Shown piece by piece: positions 1 through 9,797 of a DNA stretch of 64,000 nucleotides. Every line of letters begins with the position of its first letter. Positions within the stretch are counted from its first letter, which is position 1. Origin of the DNA: Balamuthia mandrillaris (Eukaryota > Discosea > Longamoebia > Balamuthiidae); assembly GCA_031835245.1 (NCBI GenBank), contig JAVKOQ010000257.1, forward strand, positions 1 to 64,000, read 5' to 3'. The position numbers were made by a program, and so were the translations under genes. Under the pieces are notes generated by a model, which was not told where the DNA came from, made no database searches, and was given only the letters and a program-made list of their open reading frames with translations.

Positions 1-50
1 CGACCAATGCTATCCTATTGCCTTACCTCTTCCTTTCTTCCTCTTTTCAG

Positions 51-200
51 GACGATATCTTTTTCTTAGTAGAAATGATGGTGTCTTCGAAGACATTCAT
101 GATGGAGGCCACCATCAAGAGCGAGGATCCTGCCGCAGGGCAACTCTTTGTCTCTCACCTCAAGCGATTGTTGCAGGAGTTTACAGCAGGTCCGAAGTAG
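51..200 (+). CDS. 3' terminal exon of an unidentified gene (partial)
   Basis: A polypyrimidine stretch ending in cttttcag at 43-50 is a good 3' splice site, and the frame stays open from 51 to a TAG at 198-200, giving about 49 residues with an acidic/helical look (ending FTAGPK). A poly(A) signal AATAAA lies at 290-295. The 5' part of the gene is outside the window and I do not recognise the protein. The true end is uncertain: a GT at 179 could splice onward to an exon starting at 332 or 381, both of which give short open tails. The strand follows the pyrimidine-rich intron side, as elsewhere in this window. Confidence 0.4.
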   Translation, partial: DDIFFLVEMMVSSKTFMMEATIKSEDPAAGQLFVSHLKRLLQEFTAGPK

Positions 201-575
201 CAAAATACAAGAACACAAGGACGTTCTAACTCCACCATGTTGGTTGCATGAAAGGATTCTTGGCCATAGCATTTTGTTCTCTTGATCGAAATAAAAAGAA
301 AAGAAACACCCACATTTCCTGCCCTGTTGCAAAGCGCGGGGCATGATCTAAAGATCACCGGAATCCACCTACAATGACAGTGCATCGCTGACGTCAACAC
401 ACAGCGATGCGACATGGACAAGGGAGATTTCACCACCAAGGACGTCCAGTTCGAAGCGATCAGATCAGAATTTTTGATTGCGTCAGCCGAGCGACGACTC
501 CTCAAGCGGGTCTTTTTTTTTGTTTTGAGTTTCTTTTGTTTCGCACACACTCTCGCTCGCACACACATCCTCCCC
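201..575. other. Intergenic stretch before CCT1
   Basis: Between the first gene and the CCT1 start. It holds the AATAAA at 290-295 and a frame from ATG 414 to about 509 that reads like protein, but matches nothing I know and cannot join CCT1 without giving it an unusual N-terminal extension. It is most likely 3' UTR plus promoter or 5' UTR. Confidence 0.3.
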
Positions 576-2559
576 ATGAAGGTTCGCTCGATTACCCTCC
601 TTTCTCTCTCTCTCTCTCCCCCCCCTTCCTCTATTCTCTCTTTCTCTTTCTCTTTCTTTTTTTTCTGTCTCTTGTCCGTAGATTGAGGGTGGGGGTTACA
701 CCCTACAAAGTGACAGTCCAAGAGGAATCAAAAGACACCACTTACTGCTACTTTTTTTTTCCCCGCTATTTGTGTTATGTTTCTCTGAACTTGCGTACAA
801 TCCCTTCTCTCTCGTTTTTTGTTAGGTCACTCCACTTGCGATCGACGGCAACCGCCAATCCGGCCAAGACGTGCGCACACAAAATGGTACTGCGATTTAC
901 AACCGCCCCTCCACAAAACTCCCCTTTTCTTTTGCTTTTTTTTTCCTCGTTGATGTTCATCTTCCGTTTTCACTCACCTTTGCTTTTTTTTTTCACTTGA
1001 TTTTAAAACTGCTGCATAACAATAAAAGTGACTGCCTGTTTGGCCATCGCCAACATCGTGCGTAGCTCGTTTGGCCCCGTGGGCTTGGACAAAATGATGG
1101 TGGATGACATTGGAGACGTCACTATCAGCAACGACGGAGCCACCATCCTGAAGCTGTTGGATGTGGAACACCCCGCTGCCAAGATTTTGGTGGACCTTGC
1201 TGACCTGCAAGACAAGGAGGTCGGCGACGGAACCACCTCTGTCGTCATTCTCGCTGCTGAGTTTTTGAAGGTATTCTTTCTCGTTCTCCCTTCGTTTTGT
1301 TTTTGTTTTTGCTTGAGCTCTCTTCTCCCTCTTCTTTTCGTCTTCTTCTTTTCTTCTTGTCCTTCTCAAGGCACCATATTCTTCTGTTGTTGTTTATCAT
1401 TTCTTCTATGCCCTTCTTTCTTTTTCTGTCCTCTGTTTGTTCACCTTTGTCTCTTCTGTTTGCTTTTCTTCTCCTCATCACCTCTCTCTCTCTCTCTCTC
1501 TCCTGTTCTTTTCTCTTCTCTCCCTCTCCCTCTCCTCATTTTGCTTTCTCTTCTTTCTTTCCTGTTATCTATTCTTCTCTGACTTCGCTTCTTCTTCTCC
1601 GTAAAAACCTTTTAGCGTGCCAATGAACTTGTTAAGAACAAGATTCACCCCACCTCTGTCATCAGCGGTTTCCGGTTGGCTAGTAGGGAAGCCTCAAAGT
1701 TCATTAGTGAGCACTTGGCCATCGGTGTTGAGGCCGTGGGACGTGACTGCTTGTTGAACGCTGCCAAAACCTCTCTTTCCTCCAAGATTATCGGCGCGTA
1801 CGTTTTATCTTCTCCCTTCTCTTTTCCTTTTCAACTTTCCCATTCTTTGCCTTATTAATGTTTAATTCTTCGCTATCGTCATACTAGTGAAAGCGATTTC
1901 TTTGCCGATATCATTGTGAAGGCGGTCACCCGTGTCAAGACGGTGGATCCCAAGGGTGAGATTAAGTATCCCATCAAGGCGATCAATGTCTTGAAGTCCC
2001 AGGGCAAGAGCACAAAGGAGAGCATGTTTATTGAAGGCTTTGCTCTCAACTGCACTGTTGCTTCTCAAGGCACGATATTCTTTTGTCGTTTATCATTCTA
2101 TCTTTTTCATCTTACCACTCTCATCATTCTTTGTTATTCGTATAACTTATCTTCTGTTTGTCACAGCTATGCCCAAATATATCAAGAATGCCAAGATTGC
2201 CATTTTGGACATCAACTTGGCCAAACAGAAGATGAGCCTCGGCGTCACCGTCTCTGTGTCTGATCCCGCCAAAATGGAGGCCATAGTCAAGAAGTAAGTT
2301 TGAGAGGATTATTAATTCAAAGATTTTTATTTTTCATTTTATTTACGTATTCTTTTCTTTCATAAAAAAAAATAACAGGGAGACTGACCTCGTCAAAGAG
2401 AAGATTGAGCTCATTTTGAAGGCTGGTGCCAATGTTGTACTTACCACGAAGGGAATTGATGATACCTGCCTTAAGTACTTTGTGGAAGCTGGTGCCATGG
2501 CCGTTAGACGCTGCAAGAAGGAGGACTTGCGACACATTGCTAGAGCTACTGGCGGTTTG

Positions 2560-2600
<41 letters not shown>

Positions 2601-3689
2601 CTCTCTAATTCTTTCTCCTTTCCTCTTTGCCTTTTCGTAAAAAGCTACCATGCTGGTGAGCTTGGCTGACCTTGAGGGTGGCGAGGCATTCGATGCGTCC
2701 ATGCTTGGCCATGCCGACGAGGTTGTGCAGGAACGACTTGCCGACCACGAGCTCATCTTGATTAAGGTATCTTTTTTCATCAAGCACCATTTTTTAAATA
2801 CTTCTTTTACTTTCTTTTCTTCTCTCTTTTTTCTTTTTGTATCTTAAGAGCATGATGTTAATATCAACTTTTTTTGCCTTTGCAAATAAAATAGGGCTGC
2901 AAAACGAGCCGAACTGCTTCTCTCATTCTCCGAGGCCCGAGCTCTTTCATGTTGGACGAGGTGGAGAGGTCCGTGCACGATGCCATTTGCATCGTCAAGC
3001 GAGTGCTTGAGTCCAAGGCGGTTGTACCTGGCGGAGGTGCCGTTGAAGCTGCTCTTTCTATTTATTTGGAGGAATTCGCAACAACTTTGGTACGTTTCCT
3101 TTGCTTTCTTTTTCATGCTGTTTTGTCTCTAACAATAAACAACAAAAAAAATAATAATAAAGGGCTCTCGTGAGCAATTGGCCATCGCAGAGTTTGCAGA
3201 GGCTTTGTTGGTAATTCCCAAGACGTTGGCCGTGAACGCTGCTCAGGACGCCACTGACCTGGTGGCCAAGCTGCGCGCCTACCACAACACAGCACAGAAG
3301 AACGAAAAGAAGAGAGATTATTCCATGTTTGTCTTCCCTCCTCTCCTCTCCGCTACTCCTCTTATCTGCTTCCCTCTTTCTCGTTCTTTTTTCTCTCATT
3401 CTCCTGACTTCTGTCTACGCTTCTCCCTCGTCTTTTGTCTCTCTTATTTTTCCTCTCTCTCTCGTTCTCTTCATGTATAATTTTAACCAAACAAAAAAAA
3501 AGGTCGGGATTGGATTTGGAGAAGGGTTGCATCAGGAACAACCTGAAAGCGGGCGTGCTGGAACCTGCCATGAGCAAGATCAAGTGCATCCAGTCCGCCA
3601 CGGAGGCCGCCATCACCATCCTTCGAATCGATGACCTGGTCAAGCTGAACCCCAGGCAAGAGCCAAACCGTGAGGACGAGGGCTACTAG
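576..3689 (+). CDS. CCT1: T-complex protein 1 subunit alpha (CCT1)
   Basis: Subunit of the cytosolic chaperonin TRiC/CCT, which folds actin, tubulin and WD40 proteins using ATP. Eleven exons: 576-581, 826-886, 1029-1270, 1616-1797, 1888-2069, 2167-2293, 2379-2554, 2645-2766, 2895-3089, 3163-3326, 3503-3689; 547 aa, close to the usual ~550. Group II chaperonin motifs are intact: [11 protein letters not shown]-like N terminus, NDGATIL, the ATP-binding GDGTTSVV, the C-terminal nucleotide motif GGGAVE and VNAAQD. Exon 1 would encode only Met-Lys; that start is inferred because it gives the normal family N-terminal length, while the TAG just before 826 forces splicing there. The intron at 2070-2166 has a GC donor (CAAG|GCACGA); using a GT instead would insert about five residues in a conserved loop. 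AATAAA follows at 3703-3708. Confidence 0.96.
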
Positions 3690-3987
3690 ATGAAACAAAT
3701 CAAATAAAATAGATTTTTCTTCTTTCTCTGGACACACGATACTCTTGGGTTGGTGGTTCGTCTTCCTCCGCTCCTTCCGAACAGTTCGCAGGTGCAACTG
3801 GTTGCAGCTGGTGTTGTCCCTTCCCAACCCTCCGCTTGCCATCCCGGAGCTTCTTCTCCTCAACAAACCAACAGCGGCCATTGCAACAACAGCAAGAACA
3901 AATGGAGAGTTCATCTATTGAGAGGATTTGAGACGAAGACGAAAGAAGTTGTCTACTTCTAGTGGAGATTTTACAAAAAAAATAAAA

Positions 3988-4093
3988 GCCTGGGGTGGAG
4001 TTTACACCACCATCAACCCGGTTCACCGATAACAACAAAGATTGTTCCCCATCAGGTAGTAAGAAGGGTTGGCTAATGTTGGCCGCACCAGGC
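3988..4093 (-). ncRNA. Structured RNA candidate, copy 1
   Basis: A 106-base element with ends GCCTGG and CCAGGC that pair, an inner hairpin GGTGG/CCACC and a stem ACCC/GGGT. Read on the minus strand it is followed at once by CTTTTATTTTTTTT, like a Pol III terminator, which is why I place it on that strand. A second copy with the same stems lies 189 bases away. The outer stem and size recall a 5S-like fold, but the length is short and I could not match 5S core sequence convincingly. The family is unidentified. Confidence 0.4.
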
Positions 4094-4176
4094 TACTTGG
4101 GATATGCTTCGTCTTTCCTCCTTTGAACTTGTATCCGCAAAAGCGACGAAAGGGTTATGCGTGAACAGAAAAAAAA

Positions 4177-4281
4177 GCCTGGGGTGGAGTTTCACCACCA
4201 TCCACCCGGACTTGGAGTGACGAGTACCCTCGGCGTGTGCCTTTGCAGACGGGTTGGCTAAGCGACTTTGCCGCACCAGGC
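4177..4281 (-). ncRNA. Structured RNA candidate, copy 2
   Basis: Second copy, 105 bases, of the element at 3988-4093. The outer GCCTGG/CCAGGC stem, the GGTGG hairpin, the ACCC/GGGT stem and the block GGGTTGGCTAA are conserved, while the middle third differs completely. That is the pattern expected of a structure-conserved RNA rather than a recent DNA duplication. On the minus strand it is followed by eight T. The plus-strand side has no T run. No protein frame explains the conservation. Confidence 0.42.
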
Positions 4282-4524
4282 TGAACTCCACCCCAACCAT
4301 CGTTACTCCCTTTCAAGTGTTACATTCCTGCCACCGACGTACGATTATGGGTCGCTTGATTTCGTTCTTACATTCTTTGCATTTCTTGCATTAGTAAAAT
4401 ATTTCCCAACTTCGCATGCCTTACATAATCGAAATGTTTTAGCTTCTTTGCATTCCTTGAATGCGTGCAATAGTTTAAATTCTAGGAAAAAACAAACCAA
4501 AAAAAAAAAGGACGAAAAGGATTC

Positions 4525-6402
4525 ATGCATGGAAGTGTTGTTGCTGCCTCACGCACCGCCACCCTCGGTGCCATCCGTCACAGCGCGTTGCGTCCACGAG
4601 TAAGAGGCTCTTACTCTTTTTTCCTTTGTATTCTTTCTTTTCTGATTTGTTTGTTGGATCCTCCTCGTTTTTTTCAATTTGCAAAATGACAAAAGCTGAG
4701 CTTGGCGGATCGAACCTTTCGTTACCGTTGCCTGGCGCATGTTCCCGCCTCCACGCTGGCCCAACAAGTGGCGGAGGGCAACCGCGTGGCGCTGGCTAGG
4801 GCCATCACCCTTGTGGAGTCCACGCGTGCGGACCACCAAGCCCAAGCGTTTGAGCTGCTGCAGGTTCTGTCTCATAAAATGGTGGAAGAGGACGCCCCTC
4901 CCTCGTTTCGCATTGGCATATCTGGCCCGCCTGGCGTTGGCAAGGTTTGGCATTCTCGTTGTGGTTGTGGTTGTCCTGTCGTTCTTATGCTGCTACTGCT
5001 GCTGTTTTTCTTGTTCTTCTTGTTCTTCTTGTTCTTGTTCTTCTTCTTGTTCTTCTTCTTGTTCTTCTTCTTCTTCTTTCTTCTTCTTGTTGTTGTTGTT
5101 GTTGTTGTTGTTCTTCTTCTTGTTCTTCTTCTCTCCTCCTCCTCCTCCTCCTCCTCGGTTAGATTCTTGTTTTTGTTCTTGTTCTTTTATTAGACAAACG
5201 ATTCACCGTTGCTCTCTCGCCCTCTCTTTCTCAGTCCACATTCATTGAAGCGTTGGGAAAGCTGATAGTAAAAGAACAAAAGCCTGTAGCAGTATTGGTA
5301 TGTTCTCTTATTTTTGTTCTCTCCCTCTCTCTCTTTTTCGCTAGCAAACCCACTTTGCTTGTTGTGTTCCCGCCTAGGCGGTAGATCCTTCCTCGGCGCG
5401 TACCGGTGGTTCCATCCTTGGAGACAAAACGCGCATGACAGAACTATCTCGGCATCCTTTGGCTTATGTCCGGCCTTCTCCAACTTGCGGTACTTTGGGT
5501 ACGTTTATATTCTCTCGCTACATGATGTACCTGCAATGACGCCCTTGTTTATAAACTATGCAACAGGCGGCGTGACGCGACACACCACTGAAGCCATTCT
5601 TTTGTGCGAATGTAAGTAGAGAGAGAGAGAGAGGAGGTCCCTAAAGAAAGAAGAAAGGAGAAGATGAGAGAATGAACACAGAGCCAACGTCTTATTCTAT
5701 TACAGCTGCTGGTTATTCTCACGTGCTAGTGGAGACAGTCGGCGTGGGTCAATCCGAGACAGCCGTAGAGGATATGGTAGATATGTTCGTACTGCTAGTG
5801 CCTCCCGCAGGCGGAGACGAGCTGCAGGGTATCAAGAAAGGCATCATGGAGCTGGCCGACCTCCTCATTGTCAACAAGCAGGATGGAGACTTTGTGAATC
5901 AGGCTCGTCGCACCTCCTTTGAGTACAAGAGCGCCCTCAAGCTGATGCAGCCCAAGTGGCAGTGTTGGAGGCCGCGAGTGCAGGCATGCTCCTCGCTGAC
6001 GGACCAGGGCTTGCCAGAGATATGGGCAACTATGCAGGAGTTCAAGGCTACTTTGTTGGTTCGTATTTTTTTCGAACTCTTTGTTGTTCTTCTCTTTCTT
6101 TGGTCTCACTCAACTTCTTATCGTTGGATCCGCAGAAAAATGGAGAGTTTTTCCAGAGAAGGGGTCATCAACGACGCAGTTGGCTATGGAAGGTCTTGCA
6201 AGACGACCTCCTCACCCGTTTCAAGCAGCACGCCTCCGTCCGTAAGCAGCTAGCTGAAGTGGAAGAAAAAGTTCAAGCTGGACTTCTTCCTGTGGGCAAA
6301 GCTGCCGACGATCTTCTATCCATATTCCTTGGTTCTTCTTCTTCTTCTTCTGCTTCTTCTGCTTCTTCTGCTTCTTCTTCTTCTACTACTGCTAAACTAT
6401 AA
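4525..6402 (+). CDS. MMAA: Methylmalonic aciduria type A homologue (MeaB/ArgK GTPase), mitochondrial
   Basis: G3E-family GTPase that protects and reloads the adenosylcobalamin-dependent methylmalonyl-CoA mutase. Exons 4525-4599, 4696-4944, 5235-5297, 5378-5498, 5567-5611, 5706-6058, 6136-6402; 390 aa. The Walker A loop GPPGVGKST is split by the second intron. Further family motifs are visible: [17 protein letters not shown], the switch motif [16 protein letters not shown] and a C-terminal dimerisation segment (residues about 300-370). The first exon codes 25 residues rich in Arg/Ala/Ser with no acid, a mitochondrial presequence. The C terminus is an S/A tract made of TTC/TCT repeats, probably not functional. 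It ends 86 bases from the convergent PRMT5 gene. Confidence 0.94.
4993..5155 (+). repeat. TTC/TTG/TCC triplet microsatellite in MMAA intron 2
   Basis: Imperfect pyrimidine triplet array filling most of the intron 4945-5234: mainly TTC and TTG units, ending in pure TCC units. It generates long Leu/Phe/Ser/Cys-rich false reading frames in all three forward frames. It stops before the exon at 5235. Confidence 0.8.
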
Positions 6403-6488
6403 AAAGGATGCTTATGGAAGCTTACAAGCTTTTTTTTCAACCCTTTGGTTTTTTTTTCTTGTTTGAGAAATAAAAAAGAGTACCCGTT

Positions 6489-7931
6489 TTAGAGGCCGAT
6501 CCAGTATGACCTGCCGTTGGGGTTGTGGACAGCGGATAGGTCGGGGCTTGTGACGCACCACTCATACCACACCTTCTTGGCGGAGACGTGACGCCAAAAG
6601 TGGACCTCTATCGTAGCTCCCGCTGGCACGTACATTGGATTCTAGATGAGAGTGAAAGAAGAAAGAATTAAGCACAGAAGAGAAGAAGTGAAGATGGAAG
6701 AGAATAGAACCACAAGAAGACAAGGAGGAGGAGACGTACCCGAAGAGGGAAGAAAAGAGGGAACCAACTAAACATGCCCTCTGAAAAGGTATCCGGGTTG
6801 ATGCCTACAAAACAAGATCATAAAGGTTACGAAAAGCGAGAAAAGAGTGAAAGTAAAGGAACTTACTAATATGAACATCCTCAAAAAGTTGAGCATCAAA
6901 GTAACCAGCAAAGCCATGCAGGGTGGAGCTGTTCTCTATCTGCCAGCTCAGTTTGGTGTACCTGCTGTTGTCAATGTTCTTCTCTCTGTTGGGGTGAACG
7001 AAAGTGAAGCAGGGTTTAGAGGGAGCAAGTTGGTCCACGTTGTGCAGCTTCACCACGTAAGCTGTCTCAAAGTGTTTTCGGTCATTGTAGGCCTTAACCT
7101 CGTTATAGAGTTTGGAGGAGCAAATGGGAGCCACAAAAGAGGTGTATGCTGAAGGAATACTGATGCCTCCATCTGTATACAGAAGAGATTAAAACCACAC
7201 CCAAGGAAAGAAGAAAAAAAATGATAGAAAGAATGACACATAATGAACAAAGGCAGAAGAGAACTAGAAAGAGAAGAGCGGAGAGCAGAGAGCAGAGAGC
7301 GGAGAGCAGAGAGCAGAGAGCAGAGAGCAGAGAGCAGAGAGCAGAGAGCAGAGAGCAGAGAGCAGAGAGCAGAGAGCAGAGAGAAGAGAGAAGAGAGAAG
7401 AGAGCAGAGAGAAGAGAGAAGAGAGAAGAGAGAAGAGAGAAGAGAGAAGAGAGAAGAGAGGGGGAAACAAAATACAAACCCATCTTCAAGAACTTTTGTG
7501 CACCATCCAGACATTCAGGAGAGAGCTCATTGTCCCCAAACGAGCCCAACAGCTCGCTCACTAATATATCCGCCTTCTCGGGAGCGTCCCAGACCCTCAT
7601 GTCCGTGTTCACTATAGTCACCATGTCGCCCCAGTTCTGACTGATCTTCAGGTTGCGCAGGGTGACCACCGCGTTGACGTTCTTCTCCACAGCATAGACT
7701 CGGAGCTTCCTGTTGGCGCTCTTGGCGGCTCGCAGAGATGCTCTCACGAGTGGACCTCTGCCAGCGCCTACAACCATCAGCACCGTGGTGGAGCCCTCCT
7801 CACGCTTGAGAAGAGCATGGTAGACGGCACGTTCGTACTCGCGATATTTGATGGGGTCTCGCTCAAAGGTTTCGTACGTTTGTGACTCCAAATCGTCCAT
7901 CAGAGGCTGTGTTATAACATATTTTTAATAT

Positions 7932-7971
<40 letters not shown>

Positions 7972-9403
7972 AAGATAGCAATAGACCTGAAGAGGAGCTT
8001 GTAAGTAATCCAAATAAGGAGCTTCAAAGAGTTCCTGCTCGGTGAGAGGAGGAAGCTTCTTGTGAAGATAGCGCACATACTGCTGGTATGCTCCCAGTCC
8101 TTCCTTGTGCTTACACACTCCTCTTATAATGACCTGCACTTTGTGCTATACTCGCAGAATAAACAACATATTTAAACCGTTAACAAAGAGAGAAAATCGA
8201 GAAGAGAAGAAACGTGAATAGAGATGGAGAATAAATAATAGATGAGAGAAAAAGAGAAAAGGAGAACAGAAGAGCCTGCTGTACCCTGAACATAGCACAC
8301 AAGAACTGTTGGTGATTCTTGGAGAGAGTAGGATAACCCATCTTGTTGGTTAGAAAGACGTTGGTTGGCAGAATGATAGCTTTCACCGGCTCTCCAAACC
8401 ATCTCTTCAACTTCGAGGCAGGCGGCAAGTCTGGAGTCATCTCCAACACTACAAAACAAATGAATATTGAGAAGAGAGAAGAGAGGAGAAGAGGCAGGGA
8501 GAACGAGGCAACGAGAGAACGAGAGAAGCAGAGATAGGATAGAGGAGTACCAGCGTAGAGATTGGAGTGGTGCTCGCACAAAGATCTTACGCTATTCCAC
8601 CACTCCCATGTGTCCGTTTCGCTCCGACCAGAGGCAGAGACGCGGTTGACATTAGAACTACCTTCCTCATCTTCGTCCTATTTCATGCCAACGTTTGAAG
8701 AGAGAACGGAAAGAAGAGAGAAGGCAGAGGGAAAAAGAGTAAGAAAGAGAGTGAGTGAGTGACAGAGCGAGAGCTGGAGCGAGAGACAAGAGAAAGAACA
8801 ACCTCCAACATAAGTTCCGGAGAGGTAAGAGGGATCTTCAGCCAAACTTGCATGTAGTTGAGGTTAAGCACCGTTTGGTTGATGGTGTGAGCGTAGTTTG
8901 TCGAGTGAAAGGAGGGCACCGGCAACAGCACCGCCGACAGCGACAAGTGAGTGGCCCACGCTATCTCTTGCTTGAAAGCCTTTTTTTTTTCATCGCCACA
9001 CACATCAAAAAAAATCAATCGAGCGATCGATCACAAGATGAAAGAAAATTGTAGGAAAGCGAAGAAGCAAAGAGGAAAAAAAAACCTTTGCGCTACGCAG
9101 TTGCACCGATCTATTGTCAGAGTCCAGGTTGATCCAGGGCGAGGTCTTGCCGATGACTCCGCTGCTCCACTGGTAGGAGGAGAGCAGCATGTCGGAGCGG
9201 GTCCACGGCTCCTCCCGTTGGATGCGGCTCTCCTGGAGGAAAGAGCGGTGGTAGCGAGGGTGGGCCAAGGGGCAGGCCACGTAGTCGTAGCCCTGCTGCC
9301 GCGCTTCCTGCAGGCGCTCCACCAGGTCCGGCACGCAAGTCAGCTCAAGCCCGCAGGTCAAGTGCTCTTCCATCATTTCTTGCCTTTCTTTCTTTTGTGA
9401 CAA
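6489..9403 (-). CDS. PRMT5: Protein arginine N-methyltransferase 5
   Basis: Type II arginine methyltransferase making symmetric dimethylarginine on histones and Sm proteins. Exons (5' to 3'): 9403-9086, 8979-8803, 8677-8551, 8448-8285, 8145-7987, 7906-7480, 7172-6867, 6804-6740, 6641-6489; 631 aa, against 637 for human. Seen: TIM-barrel N terminus with GLELTCVP and a KTSPWI segment; SAM-binding VGAGRGPLV; the double-E loop [20 protein letters not shown]-terminal beta-barrel ending GRSYWIGL. The ATG at 9403 is the first in frame; a Met-Met 27-30 bases downstream is an equally possible start. The large intron between the Rossmann and barrel parts holds a heptamer array (7274-7461). Confidence 0.96.
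7274..7461 (-). repeat. Heptamer minisatellite in PRMT5 intron 6
   Basis: About 27 tandem units of 7 bases, reading CTCTCTT then CTCTCTG on the sense (minus) strand. A unit of 7 is not a multiple of 3, so all frames are open on both strands and give spurious Arg/Glu/Gln or Leu/Ser ORFs. The same CTCTCTT heptamer occurs in a kinase intron at 59184-59272. Confidence 0.85.
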
Positions 9404-9797
9404 AAAAAAGGTTGATAAATATTCAAATTATCTGAATTTTTCTCTTGATATGTTCAACTCTATCAAAAATATTTGTTAAAATTATGACATTTCAATTATC
9501 GTAAATGTTCGACAATTTTTAATTCGTTTTTGCCAAAAAACGATAATTTTGGTAAATAATCGCGGCTTTGTCCGCTGTGGGCGTACACACCAAGCTCTCA
9601 AGTTTTTGTTGTTGAACCACCGTTCAGCTAGGAAGGAATGCTTACTTTTGGAATCCCTAAAGCAGCTGGAAGCAATCAGGGTGATGGTTGGTGTTTGTGC
9701 TAACTATGAATGAATATTGTATACAATTGCTACAAAAACAAAACGAAAAAACGAACAACAACCCAACGGTGTGGGTGTCTTGGCCTTGGTTTCTTCA
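9404..9797. other. Intergenic, AT-rich
   Basis: Between the PRMT5 start and the end of the Frizzled-like gene. 9420-9560 is markedly AT-rich compared with the rest of the window, with scattered runs of T and A. I see no exon or RNA gene. It would serve as PRMT5 promoter and receptor 3' UTR. Confidence 0.5.

Larger units (their letters stand above)
3690..4524. other. Intergenic region with two structured elements
   Basis: No convincing exon on either strand between CCT1 and the MMAA gene. After the CCT1 poly(A) signal the notable content is the pair of ~105-base structured elements annotated separately at 3988-4093 and 4177-4281. 4300-4520 is AT-richer and featureless apart from A runs near 4480-4510. 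Confidence 0.5.

Noticed and set aside
375-509. In-frame TGA at 375 between two protein-like stretches, suggesting readthrough or selenocysteine
   Set aside because: No SECIS-like structure was seen, TGA is an ordinary stop elsewhere here (LYRM1, the kinase gene), and neither stretch is a known protein.
3988-4281. Identification of the paired elements as 5S rRNA genes
   Set aside because: Outer stem and terminator are suggestive, but the length (105) and missing core sequence do not support it. Kept as an unnamed RNA candidate.
7103-7900. ORFs with SREQRAE or LLSALCS repeats on both strands
   Set aside because: A 7-base repeat has no stop codon in any frame. The real PRMT5 exons on either side are joined by splicing out this array.
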